64,000 bases of DNA, from the NCBI RefSeq assembly GCF_040869045.1, contig NC_090319.1, positions 265,748,897 to 265,812,896 on the forward strand. The letters are read 5' to 3'. This DNA comes from Eurosta solidaginis (taxonomy: Eukaryota; Arthropoda; Insecta; Diptera; Tephritidae). The notes beneath the pieces were generated by a model. That model saw only the letters and a list, made by a program, of their open reading frames with translations, did no database searches and was not told the origin of the DNA. The position numbers and the translations under genes are program-made. Shown here piece after piece: positions 45,218 to 56,643 of the stretch. Within the stretch, counting starts at the first letter, position 1. Every line of letters starts with the position of its first letter.

Positions 45218-46938
45218 AGTCCAACAGCCCTACAAGAAAACTATCCTTAATTTTAGCCTTTACGAGAGGCCTTTCATCCTCTGTAAGCGTTAACGTGGTG
45301 GCTTGCAGCAGTCTACGCTCCTGTACTCTCCTGTGGTATCTCTTCCTACACTTCAAAATATTGTCCGATACCGGGTATTGTTCAAAAATGGTATGTCTTA
45401 TTTGTTCGTACCTATGTTCCCTTTCTTCTAGGTTTGCTGAAAATTGCGTTTGGCAAGCGACGTCCCTATGCTGGCGTTGTAGAATTCTGGTCGGTTCGCC
45501 CATCGCGGATGAGGACGTTGGACTCTCGGATTCAGAACTATTCGAATTGTCCGTACTGTCAGGGTAAGTTATTATCACATTTGAGGGTTCTTCTGCCAGG
45601 GTACTACTGCACCACGGAAGCTCACCACCTCCATGCAGAGATTCACCCTCTGGTTCAGTGCACGGGACGACGCCTCGAGCACTGGCTGGTGTGGGAGCTA
45701 TGAAGCCGAACGAGGTTCCCCGCCTTCTCGCTCGGGTACTGGTTTCCCTGCCTGCGATGGTTCCTAGGGCATTTAGGAGTAAATACACCCTTATACCCAC
45801 ATTTAAAACAAAAGGGGTTTTTAATGGGTTCCTCACAATATATATAGGAGTGGCCCATTGCCTGGCAATTCCAGCATTGGATTCCCGAATAGTCCGGTCT
45901 CCTGTTGCGTCGATATTCCAGCGCCTCTATTAGTGGATCCATTCGCCGTCCTCGCTTTCCCTCCTCATTTCTGGGGTTGTCGCGCGTGCTTCGTTTACAT
46001 GCCGTCCTGGGTAAGTGGCTCCCAACAGCTTGCTTTCTTTCAGCACTTGTTCACCTCTGCGTGCTACATCGCGTAGATCATAAAGGGTCCTTACATCTGC
46101 GTTAAAAACATCAGCTTAAGGCTACTGTTGACGTTTCTTTTTATTATGTCAATCAGTAGAAGCTCCGACATGGGTTCTCTTAAGCGCGCGTTCAAGGAGA
46201 TTATGTCCGTGTTGAACACGTCATAGCACTCACTTGCTTTCTGCTTTCGCATGGAGATCTCTATCATGATCTCGTGGTCAGTTTTCAAGGTGCCAAACTC
46301 TCTTTTCAATGAGTAGCATAAAAAGGCATAGGTCGCATTAGGGTTTTGTTTTGTGAACAGCCAGTACCATTCTTCGGCCCGCCCGGAAAGAAACAGGTGG
46401 AAACTAGCCATTATTTGTTCGTCCGTGCATTGTGTGCGCTCACACAAGGTGTTCAGTTTAAAAAGGAAATCGGCACGCTCCCAGTGCCGTCGAACGAGAT
46501 TTTCCACTCCTGCGGTTTCACTGCTATGCTGCTTGGAGTCGGGTACATTGGTGGTACTACCGTTGGCAATGGGTTACGGTCCATCCTACTTGCGTTCCTC
46601 TTTTGCTGGTTTGATTGCTGCGCGGATTCGAGAGCGGCGTTGAGCTGGTCCATATTGGTTCTAATTGACCCCATCTCTCTCCGCATTTCCTCCTGCGAAG
46701 CCTGGAACAGCTGGTGTAGCACGTCCACCCACGAGCCTCCACGAGTAGCTTCGTTCTGGATCCCTGGAGTATTCGTCCGGTCACTTGCAGCTTCTCTTAT
46801 ATTTCCCATTCCATAATTAGGTGGTAAAGCACCAGCTCCATCTGGAGCGTAGGTCGACACATTGGTCATTAGCCCCGAGATATCATGCGCGTTTAATAGG
46901 GGTGCGTTCAATTGACTGTTGCTTCCCGGTCTGTCCAA
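45195..46938 (-). pseudogene. outer gag (broken)
   Basis: Starts at 46938 (MDRPGSNSQLNAPLL). The N-terminal piece ends by frameshift near 46455-46505. The capsid region follows in the next frame (46507-46091) with FHLFLSGRAEEWYWLF, typical of retrotransposon gag. Zinc knuckles lie near 45880-45800: CWNCQAMGHSYIYC and CFKCGYKGVFTPKC. A further shift leads to a Ser/Glu-rich linker (45836-45195) that runs into the protease. Several frameshifts remove function. Confidence 0.85.
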
Positions 46939-48178
46939 TTTTTCGCGAGGGCAGTCAGGTCCGAGCCCATGTTTGTTCCCGCGGGATCTCCATATGGTCC
47001 ACCTACTGGGGTGTGCACCACCAAGGGACGCCTGGCCTTGGAGAAAGCCCCCCTATTATTACCGCCCCGGTTCTGGCTCCCCCGAAAGCTTCCCGCACTC
47101 CCGAACGGAGTATTTCGACCCGGTTGGCCGTACGACTGCTCGCGTGACTTAGTCCGTAAAAAAAATGTAACTTATGTGGTAGTTTTGATAAAAAAAACGT
47201 TTGCCGCGTAATGAAGTTAGGGGTCAAATAAAAATGTATATAAGAAAAATCGCGTGAATAACTGCAGTAAATAATCGATGTTCGTATCGAAAGACAAAAA
47301 AAAACAGCTGAAAGAAAATTAGTAGTTAAATTAAATATATAGTGCAAGTGATCAATGGGAAGCTGGCATCTCCTTCCCGAAGGCACTCGGGCTACAGGTA
47401 AAAAAAAAATTACATAAATTCATTCATACTTGTCCCTAGTGCTCCCAACCGCAATGCGAGGGGGTCTTAAGGCCCCCCTCCGAGACTGGTTGGGGCCACT
47501 AGGGTCAGTTCCAGGCACACGCGGGTTGGTCTCAACACGCCCAGCCGCAACGCAGGGGCAGTCTCCAGGGGCTTTCCCCTGGGACTGATTGGGGGTGTTG
47601 AGGCCTCCCGTCCATTCTTACTGGACACCCCTCCTGCCTCCGGCGCAATGGGTGGAGCGGTTTCGAAACCGCTCCCCAGTCTGGTGGGACAGGAAGGAGT
47701 GCCACTCTGAATCCCAGCTCAACCCGTCACAGTCCAGGTGGTATTCGAAACTACCACCTGGGACGTGGGATGAGCTGGGGTTCTTTCAACACATACACAC
47801 ACACACTCACTCTAACAACACAAATTCGGCAGATAAACTAAAAAAAAACTACTTTACAAAAAAAAACCCAATTTAGCGGACAAAATATTTCCAAAGCCGA
47901 CTAACGGACAACATTCCGGCAAAATAAAAACCCCAATTACAAAAAAAATAAAGTGCGTGCAGCACTGCCTCACTGGGTGAAATAAAAAAATCCGGATAAC
48001 TTGACGTGTAGTCTCGTGACGCCTTCGACTACTGCCCCCAATGACCAGTCCGGACAACCTGATCCGTCAACCATTCCACCGCAACGCAGGTGGCTGCTTC
48101 TGTGGCTGCCCACCTCGGACTGGTGGAATGGTCAACTTCACACGTTGCCCGAACTGACCACTGAGACCAGCGCCTCAG
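46939..48178 (-). other. long leader of the outer element
   Basis: About 1.24 kb between primer-binding site and gag start. The GC-rich part holds five successive stem-loops (listed separately). Minus- and plus-strand ORFs here overlap the structured region and are not supported as genes. Confidence 0.6.
47436..48136 (-). ncRNA. array of five similar two-part stem-loops in the leader
   Basis: Hairpins at 47436-47502, 47533-47600, about 47619-47706, 47713-47779 and 48066-48136. Each has an outer stem, an internal loop and an inner stem. On the plus strand the 5' loop side reads GCAATGCG, GCAACGCA or GCAACGCA in hairpins 1, 2 and 5 (GCAATGGG in 3). The 3' side reads GAGACTGGTTGG, GGGACTGATTGG, CCAGTCTGGTGG, GGGACGTGGGAT and CGGACTGGTGGA. 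Outer stems differ in sequence (CTCCCAACC, CGCCCAGCC, TTCCACC) but stay paired, as expected for conserved RNA structure. The function is unknown; packaging, dimerisation or an internal ribosome entry site are possibilities. Confidence 0.6.
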
Positions 48179-48196
48179 GTGCCACGTTGGGCGCCA
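48179..48196 (-). promoter_or_regulatory. primer-binding site of the outer element
   Basis: TGGCGCCCAACGTGGCAC lies two bases after the 5' LTR and matches the Lys1,2-type site (TGGCGCCCAACGTGGGGC) at 16 of 18 positions. It supports minus-strand orientation and tRNA-Lys priming. Confidence 0.88.
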
Positions 48197-48198
48197 TC

Positions 48199-51100
48199 TG
48201 TTATGGAATCGCATCTTCGATGGAAGCAGTAAGGAAGGCGGTCGGCATGATGTGTTAGTGCACAGTGGCTAGTCATTGTCGGCTGGGGCGGGTCCTTGCC
48301 AACCTTACTGTTCCTGCGCCATAATCAGAAAAAATTTCCTATCATGCCTATCAAACTAGCAGCTGTCAAATTTAAAATAAACTGACAGAAGCGCAGAGAC
48401 GACTGAAAACGCTTATAATTCAAAATAAAACAACATCCGGCCGAACCGGATGTCACGGACAGACCGTTAACATTCAAAAAATTTAAACTTCAAAAAAAAT
48501 TAAACGCAAAAAAAATACCGAACCAGACACGGCCGGTTATTAAAGCTGAAATTCAAAAGAACAAAAAAAAGCTGAAAAGTAAAAGAAAGGGTCGAATATA
48601 TAGAGGGGCGCCGCGGGTGGTGTTGCGACGCCCGGTGCTTTATCCCACCCTCAAAATCCATGGCCACCGACGCACCTATTTTTCGGTGGCCCCTTACCTG
48701 GTAACCCTACGTGCCTTCTAAATGAGCCAGAACACCAGCATTCCCATTTTAATTACAAAGTTTATTCAAATTTCATTATTATTAACGTATGTATGCTACA
48801 AAAAAAAAAAATTTTACGGTAGTACAGGTTTCTTAACCAGGGCTACCGCCTAGGCTCCAAAGCCAAAACAGGGCTGTTTATAGCATCGTCCCAAGACAAC
48901 TTCAGACCAAAAAAAAAATGTTGAACTACGAGCAGCTATTTACGCTATGAAAATGTATGTAATTGCGTGTAGCATATAAAGGGAGAGAAAAAAAAATGAT
49001 CCAACAGTTTCCCACTTTATTGAGCCGAAATTGAAAACGAAATCTAATATGAATATTTAAGTCTGGCTAAGTTTGTCCTGCTGGGCGTTCCTTTCTTTTC
49101 TCTTACTTTTGCTCGTAATATTTCAAGCTATACCTATATTTATGTCACCCCCCTTTTTTTTTTTGATAAGGGTTATAAGCGCTTGGTGTGAGAAAAAAAA
49201 GTGTGATTAAATGTGCTTATGGATAGTAAATATACTACATACAAAGTAAAAATTTGGTTTAATGCCCTTTTTTTTTTTGTTATTCACAAAACATATTTTA
49301 GGGCTATAAATTTTGGATACAAATTCCGATAATTGGGGGCCCCCCTTACAAAATTATTATGTTGTTGTAGTAGAACTTATTTTGAGTTTAACAAAATATC
49401 AAATTGGTATAACGCATAGTATAATGACACTAATATGTAGTATGTACTAAGAAAATTTGTTATAAGAGCAATTAAGATTAAATTTGGGGGTAAATCATAC
49501 TCCTCGAAGAAATCGTTTCACATATTCAAGTAAAACGTAAACTTTTAAATTCATAGTAAATCATACTCATCAACGAAATCGTTTTACATATTCGAGTAAA
49601 ACGTAAACTTTTAAATTTATAGTAAATTTAACAGAATCGTTTTACATGCTCAGGTAAAACGTGAACTTTTAAATTTATAGTAAAATTAACGAAATCGTTT
49701 TACATGTTCAAGTAAAACGTGAACTTTTAAATTTATAGTAAAATTAACGAAATCGTTTTACATGTTCAAGTAAAACGTAAACTGTTTTGCATTTACCAGT
49801 CAGTGCTGGTATTGTTTTGTTTTTTTTTTTTTTTTTTGTTGCTTCTAAGTTAATTAAACCTCTTTAACTTAACATTACGTTACGTCTACTTTTTTAACTT
49901 TACTACAAGTGGATGCTGCTTGCTCTCTTTAACTTAGGTATATACATGTTAAGATTCTATACTAGGGTTGTAGCCCTAAATTTGAATATATTTGTATATT
50001 AATACTTTATGTTGTTGCTGAGTCATAAAAAAAATGAAAGAACAAGGTTGAGGCTACAAATACGTATATTTAGTTAGTATCGGAACGAACTCACCGCTTT
50101 AACCGCTGATATTCGTTGTCGTAATCGGGATGGCCGCAGGCCTAGGTTCGCTGCCCTGCGGTTGTTGTTGTAGCTGGTATTGTTACGCTGGTATCGTTGT
50201 AGCCTGAATGGTCGTGGCTGATAAGGTTGCGGCTAGTATTTTTGTAGCCGGTATGGTCGTAGCTGATAAGGTTGCGGCTAGTATTGTTGTAGCCGGTATG
50301 GTCGTAGCTGATAATGTTGCGGCTAGTATTGTTGTAGCCGGTATGGTCGTAGCTGATAAGGTTGCGGTTAGTATTGTTGTCGGTGGTACCGCCTGCTGTT
50401 GGTGTTAACATTAGTGGCCACAGGCCTATCGTCGCGGCCCCGCTACGTGCGTTGCAACTGGTGGTGTCGGTACGTCTGATGGTTGTTGCGCACGTGGCTT
50501 GCGCTAATGAAGGGGTTGGGGGGGGGGGGGGGGGGGGGGGGGGGGTACTACCGATGGTGGTGCCCGTGGTAATAATAGGCGCCGTTGGTGGTGGTTGGCG
50601 CTTTGGTCCGAGGTAACCGAATGACCCGGGTGGCGATAAAGCTTTGTGCTGGCCTTGACGAGCCGGATGACTTGGCCATTTTGACGTTAGTTGTATTACG
50701 CGGCAGCGTACTGCTGGCCCTGGAGGTGGTGTCGGACGCTTTTCCGCAGGTGGTAGTGTTCTTCGCAAACGTAGAGGAAGGGGTTTATCTCACTAGGTGT
50801 GACTGTGAACACCGACCTACATTCAACTGGATCTTGTGTCAACACAACACAACCGGTGAAAGGTTTATTACCACCCAAAAATAGACGCGTAGAAACGAGA
50901 TTTGTCGGAATGAACGGTTTCAGTACTTTGCGCTATCGACCCCTTCCTAGTTTCTGGGCATTTACCTGTTTACGTGCACAGCCGGCGAGGGTGTTTTGTG
51001 ATTAGTTGAGTATCGTTGGGGAGGCGCAGTTGAAGAGAGCAATAAAGTTACTGAAGCAGTATATTAACTGAGCTTGACGCCTTTGCTGTTGAAGTTGTGT

Positions 51101-51351
51101 CCCTAAGTGTTATATGATCCCTTATATATAATTGCAGGGCCGCCAAAAACTTTGCTCGAGCAATTTACCAACCTTCCTCCTTTTTTTCTTGCCGGAAACT
51201 CATGGCAATTTTCGCTAGTGATCGCCCGTCTGTCTTTTTCCTTGTTTTTTCGATACTTTTTATCGCAACTTTCGCCACATCACTAGGTGTGTTCGCGCGA
51301 ATACGCTCCCAAGTGGATCGTAGCCGTAGACCGTAGCAGCAGACCGTAACA
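48199..51351 (-). repeat. 5' LTR of the outer retrotransposon
   Basis: 3,153 bp. It is co-linear with 30695-33825 and carries the same CGTTTTAC array (49505-49790), 45-bp repeats (about 50200-50385) and a longer LTR ORF (50142-50768, 208 codons, with a Pro-rich segment encoded by the G run). Confidence 0.92.
50518..50545. repeat. 28-base G homopolymer
   Basis: An uninterrupted run of 28 G in the 5' LTR where the 3' LTR, the partial LTR at 54651 and the solo LTR have five or six G then A. Translated on the minus strand it adds a proline run. Confidence 0.95.
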
Positions 51352-53098
51352 AGTTCTATAGGTGGATGCCTTTTCGAGATATCGCCATAAAGGTGGGCCA
51401 GGGGTGACTCTAGAATTTTTTTGTACGATATGGGTATCAAATTAAAGGTGTTAATGAGTATTTTAAAAAGGAGTGGGCCTTAGTTCTATATGTTGACGCC
51501 TTTTCGAGATATCGCCATAAACGTGGACCAGGGGTGACTACAGAATGTGTTTGTACGATATGGGTATCAAATTAAAGGTAGTAATGAAGGTTTTAAAAGG
51601 GAGTGGCCCTTAGTTGTATATGTGAAGGCGTTTTCGAGATATCGACCAAAATGTGGACCAGGGTGATCCGGAACATCATCTGTCAGGTACCGCTAATTTA
51701 TTTATATATGTAATACCACGAACAAGATTCCAAGGGCTTTTGATTTCGCCCTGCAAAACTTTTCATTTTCTTCTACTTAATATGGTAGGTGTCACACCCA
51801 TTTTACCAAGTTTTTTTCTAAAGTTATATTTTGCGTCAATAGACCAATACAATTACCATGTTTTATCCCTTTTTTCGTATTTGGTATATAATTATGGCAT
51901 TTTTTTCATTTTTCGTAATTTTCGATATCGAAAAAGTGGGCGGGGTGATAGTCGGATTTCGGCCATTTTTTACACCAATACAAAGTGAGTTCAGATAAGT
52001 ACGTGAACCGAGTTTAGTAAAGATATATCGATTTTTGCTCAAGTTATCGTGTTAACGGCCGAGCGGAAGGACAGACGGTCGACTGTGTATAAAAACTGGG
52101 CGTAACTTCAACCGATTTCGCCCTTTTTCACAGAAAACGGTTATCGTCCTAGAATCTAAGCCTCTACCAAATTTCACAAGGATTGGTAAATTTTTGTTCG
52201 ACTTATGGCATTAAAAGTATCCTAGACAAATTAGATGAAAAAGGGCGGAGCCACGCCCATTTTAAAATTTGCTTTTATTTTTGTATTTTGTTGCACTATA
52301 TCATTACTGGAGTTGAATGTTGACATAATTTACTTATATACTGTAAATATATTAACTTTTCTTTTAAAATTTGAATTAAAAAAAATTTTTTTTTAAAAAG
52401 TGGGCGTGGTCGTTCTCCGATTTTGCTAATTTTTATTAAGTAGACATATAGTAATAAGAGTAACGTTCCTGCCAAATTGCATATGATATCTTCAACGACT
52501 GCCAAATTACAGCTTGCAAAACTTCTAAATTAACTTCTTTTAAAAGTGAGCGGTGCCACGCCCATTGTCCAAAATTTTACTAGCTTTCGATTCTGCGTCA
52601 TAAGTTCAACTCACCTACCAAGTTTCATCGCTTAATGCGTATTTGGTAATGAATTATCGCTTTTTCGAAATTTTCGATATCGAAAAAGTGGGCGTGGTTA
52701 TTGTCCGATATCGTTCATTTTGAATAGCGATCTGAGATGAGTGCCCAGGATCCTACATACCAAATTTCATTAAGATACCTCAAAATTTACTCAAGTTATC
52801 GTGTTAACGGACAGACGGACGGACGGACGGACGGACATGGCTCAATCGAATTTTTTTTCGATACTGATGATTTTGATATATGGAAGTCTATATCTATCTC
52901 GATTCCTTTATACATGTACAACCAACCGTTATCCAATCAAAGTTAATATACTCTGTGAACTCTGCTCAACTGAGTATAATGAAAGTAAATGAAGAGGGGC
53001 AATACAACTTTTATATTTTATACTACGAATATTCATTTGTTATTTACATTTGCGTGAATAAAGAAACTTATATAATACGCATACGCATACGGGTATAA
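51352..53098. repeat. dispersed repeat: right part of minisatellite and repeat body
   Basis: After the LTR the minisatellite resumes for about 2.4 units (to about 51660). It is followed by a non-coding body with recurring AAAAGTGGGCGTGG and CACGCCCATT segments, GATATCGAAAAAGTGGGCG, and a GGACGGACGGAC run, ending near CTCAACTGAGTATAATG (52983). This architecture is characteristic of a very abundant fly repeat that I know from tephritid genomes. The transposon class is not established from sequence. Confidence 0.7.
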
Positions 53099-53150
53099 AG
53101 AAACTAATATAATATGTATACATAAAACCAGTGCGCTGTTGCATTTTATC

Positions 53151-53215
53151 AGAGTTGCCAAAGTAAAATTTTATTATTAATTATTTGCATGCAATATTTT
53201 ACTTTTGGCAACTCT
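53151..53215. repeat. 65-bp palindrome (copy at 58445-58505)
   Basis: AGAGTTGCCAAAGTAAAATT is mirrored by AATATTTTACTTTTGGCAACTCT with a 20-base centre containing GCATGC. It is a perfect-looking hairpin, present in both segmental copies. Confidence 0.85.
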
Positions 53216-53419
53216 GTTCGATCGTCATCGTGTCGTGATCACTGTCGTTAAAAAACGAGCAATGATCGGCTGATGGTGGTCCGCAAACGCATTGCAAAGG
53301 AGTATTGTTAGAGTACTCCAACATGAAGAAAGTGGAACACGTAATCCAACAATTTTTGCAGGGTTAACTTATCACATTGACTAACGGAAATAAATACTCT
53401 GCAAAGTATTAACGCCTCA

Positions 53420-53684
53420 CATGCCAACCTAATAAAAACGCACTGCGGTTTTTCAACGCACGCACTTAAAAACCGCTTTTTTTGCCCTAACCGAAATCAA
53501 GATGCGTTGCGAGAATGTAAAGCATGTATGCAAACGTCAAACCAAAATGTCACTTGGAACAAAAATTTAAAACGGGATAGTTTTTTACGCAGTAATTTCA
53601 ATTTCGGTTGCTTTCATACAATTTATATGTGCATGAGATATTTTTGACAGAAAGCTGCTGCCGTGCGTTTTTATCAGGTTGGCC
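53420..53684. mobile_element. MITE copy of the CATGCCAACCTAATA family
   Basis: Related to 29571-29836; the right end is decayed (ATCAGGTTGGCC). The second copy at 58712-58974 comes from the segmental duplication. Confidence 0.75.
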
Positions 53685-54078
53685 TTTTAATGCCAATTTG
53701 TACGCATGCCGCGTACCCTACTGCGTTTTTGTAGGTGCAAAGATAAATATCCAGTAGAAAGAGCGCCACAATTGTGTTTTAGGCCACCGCGGAACACTGC
53801 GTCGGTCAAGAACGTTTTGATTAGAGTTGTGCTTCTTCGTTCATTTCAGAGATTCGGTTCTTTCGTTCTTTTTCCGATGAACGAACAAGTTATTCTTTTT
53901 GTTCATCTGTTATTTTTTTTTTCAAGCAAATCTGTTCACTGCTGCTCACACCTACTAAAAAAGTTAACAAGTATGGATGGGGATGCGTATGCAGCAATGC
54001 TTTGTGTAGGTTTATTTAAATGCGTTATGAATAAATAAGTTAATATATATATGTATAATTAACTTCAAAAAAAGGGTA

Positions 54079-54650
54079 ATAGTCTAGTTGAGGGGTCGAC
54101 TGCTAATACGCTACCAAAAATATCGAGAGAGGTGTCAAACGACGCGTATTGACATCGGTATTAATAATCCGAAGGCGGAAAATAAAAATTTTGGTAATAG
54201 TCTAGTTGAGGGGTCGACTGCTAATACGCTACCAAAAATATCGAGAGGTGTCAAAAGACGCGTATTAATCTCGATAACAATTATCCGATGGCGGAAAAGA
54301 AAAATTTTATATCTGTCCGGAGATATTTGCAGTTGAAATTGCCGATTTCCATGTGGTTGTTGTTGTGTTTATACCCCCAAAAAAAATTGTGCATCACCGT
54401 GGCGGTAGCCACGGTTATACCACACACCCGGACTTGGCAAGGCGTAGCCCAGGGTTATTTGTTATAAGCGCGGCTGAAGGCCGCCAACGCAGAAAAGTGT
54501 TTTGCGCAAAAATACTATGGATCCGACCCCCGGTTTCGGAGGTACCCGCGGGTCTTTTTTCGGTTTTTCGTTAATATCTTTTGAACGCGTTAAAATTTTT
54601 ATTTTCCGCCTTCGGATTATTAATACTGATGTCAAGACGCGTCGTTTATA
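54079..54650. repeat. GGTAATAGTCTAGTTG MITE pieces at the duplication junction
   Basis: Two head-to-tail copies of the end GGTAATAGTCTAGTTGAGG (54078 and 54193). They are followed by unique sequence to 54650 that is the inverse of 59730-59940. The right duplicated copy starts immediately after. Confidence 0.7.
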
Positions 54651-56643
54651 ATTATGTTGTTGTAGTAGAACTTATTTTGAGTTTAACAAAATATCAAATT
54701 GGTATAACGCATAGTATAATGACACTAATATGTAATATGTACTAAGAAAATTTGTTATAAAAGTAATTAAGATTAAATTTGGGGTAAATCATACTCCTCG
54801 AAGAAATCGTTTCACATATTCAAGTAAAACGTAAACTTTTAAATTCATAGTAAATCATACTCATCAACGAAATCGTTTTACATATTCGAGTAAAACGTAA
54901 ACTTTTAAATTTATAGTAAATTTAACGGAATCGTTTTACATGCTCAGGTAAAACGTGAACTTTTAAATTTATAGTAAAATTAACGAAATCGTTTTACATG
55001 TTCAAGTAAAACGTGAACTTTTAAATTTATAGTAAAATTAACGAAATCGTTTTACATGTTCAAGTAAAACGTAAACTGTTTTGCATTTACCAGTCAGTGC
55101 TGGTATTGTTTTTTTTTTTTTTTTTTTTTTTTGTTGCTTCTAAGTTAATTAAACCTATTTAACTTAACATTACGTTACGTCTACTTTTTTAACTTTACTA
55201 CAAGTGGATGCTGCTTGCTCTCTTTAACTTAGGTATATGCATGTATATATGTATTACATGTTAAGATTCTATACTAGGGTTGTAGCCTTAAATTTGAATA
55301 TGTTTGTATATTAATACTTTATGTTGTTGCTGAGTCATAAAAAAAATGAAAGAACAAGGTTGAGGCTATAAATACGTATATTTAGTCAGCATCGGAACGA
55401 ACTCACCGCTTTAACCGCTGATATTCGTTGTCGTAATCGGGATGGCCGCAGGGCTAGGTTCGCTGCCCTGCGGTTGTTGTTGTAGCTGGTATTGTTACGC
55501 TGGTATCGTTGTAGCCTGAATGGTCGTGGCTGATAAGGTTGCGGCTAGTATTTTTGTAGCCGGTATGGTCGTAGCTGATAAGGTTGCGGCTAGTATTGTT
55601 GTAGCCGGTATGGTCGTAGCTGATAATGTTGCGGCTAGTATTGTTGTAGCCGGTATGGTCGTAGCTGATAAGGTTGTGGCTAGTATTGTTGTCGGTGGTA
55701 CCACCTGCTGTTGGTGTTAACATTAGTGGCCACATACCTATCGTCCCGGCCCCGCTACGTGCGTTGCAACTGGTGGTGGCGGTACGTCTGGTGGTTTTTG
55801 CGCCCGTGGCTTGCGCTAATGAAGGGGTTGGGGGAGGTACTACCGATGGTGGTGCCCGTGGTAATAATAGGCGCCGTTGGTGGTGGTTGGCGCTTTGGTC
55901 CGAGGTAACCGAATGACCCGGGTGGCGATAAAGCTTCGTGCTGGCCTTTACGAGCCGGATGACTTGGCCATTTTGACGTTAGTTGTATTACGCGGCAGCG
56001 TACTGCTGGCCCTGGAGGTGGTGTCGGACGCTTTTCCGCAGGTGGTAGTGTTCTTCGCAAACGTAGAGGAAGGGGTTTATCTCACTAGGTGTGACTGTGA
56101 ACACCGACCTACATTCAACTGGATCTTGTGTCAACACAACACAACCGGTGAAAGGTTTATTACCACCCAAAAATAGACGCGTAGAAACGAGATTTGTCGG
56201 AATGAACGGTTTCGGTACTTTGCGCTATCGACCCCTTCCTAGTTTCTGGGCATTTACCTGTTTACGCGCACAGCCGGCGAGGGTGTTTTGTGATTAGTTG
56301 AGTATCGTTGGGGAGGCGCAGTTGAAATGAGCAATAAAGTTACTGAAGCAGTATATTAAATGAGCTTGACACCTTTGCTGTTGAAGTTGTGTCCCCAAGT
56401 GTTATATGATCCCTTATATATAATTGCAGGGCCGCCAAAAACTTTGCTCAAGCAATTTACCAACCTTCCTCCTTTTTTTCTTGCCGGAAACTCATGGCAA
56501 TTTTCGCTAGTGATCGCCCGTCTGTCTTTTTCCTTGTTTTTTCGATACTTTTTATCGCAACTTTCGCCACATCACTAGGTGTGTTCGCGCGAATACGCTC
56601 CCAAGTGGATCGTAGCCGTAGACCGTAGCAGCAGACCGTAACA
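54651..56643. repeat. truncated LTR fragment of the outer family
   Basis: The last 2.0 kb (plus-strand right end) of the outer LTR, ending CCGTAACA, followed by AGTTCTATAGG exactly as at 51352. Thus it is a piece of the segmental duplication, not an independent insertion. It contains the CGTTTTAC array and 45-bp repeats again. Confidence 0.9.

Larger units (their letters stand above)
30695..51351 (-). mobile_element. outer Ty3/gypsy-type LTR retrotransposon with ~3.1-kb LTRs
   Basis: LTRs 30695-33825 (3' LTR) and 48199-51351 (5' LTR) start TGTTACGG and end CCATAACA on the coding (minus) strand. AGTT is duplicated at 30691-30694 and 51352-51355 within the minisatellite. Order on the minus strand: 5' LTR, Lys-type primer-binding site, structured leader, gag, protease, RT-RNase H, integrase, 3' LTR, as in the Ty3/gypsy order. 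A second element (34807-42658) sits in its integrase region. Very long LTRs with a Lys primer recall the Osvaldo/Ulysses group, which is inference. Gag and pol are broken, so it cannot move on its own. Confidence 0.93.
49356..54408. repeat. ~5.05-kb segmental duplication, left copy
   Basis: Starts inside the outer 5' LTR at ATTATGTTGTTG and ends at GGCGGTAGC. It recurs at 54651-59702 (offset 5292 at the LTR end). The copies differ by small indels, such as the G run and the number of GGAC units near 52810. Confidence 0.92.

Noticed and set aside
51352..53098. Helitron identity for the abundant repeat
   Set aside because: No clear 5' TC, 3' hairpin plus CTRR, or A/T insertion border could be located, so the class was left open.
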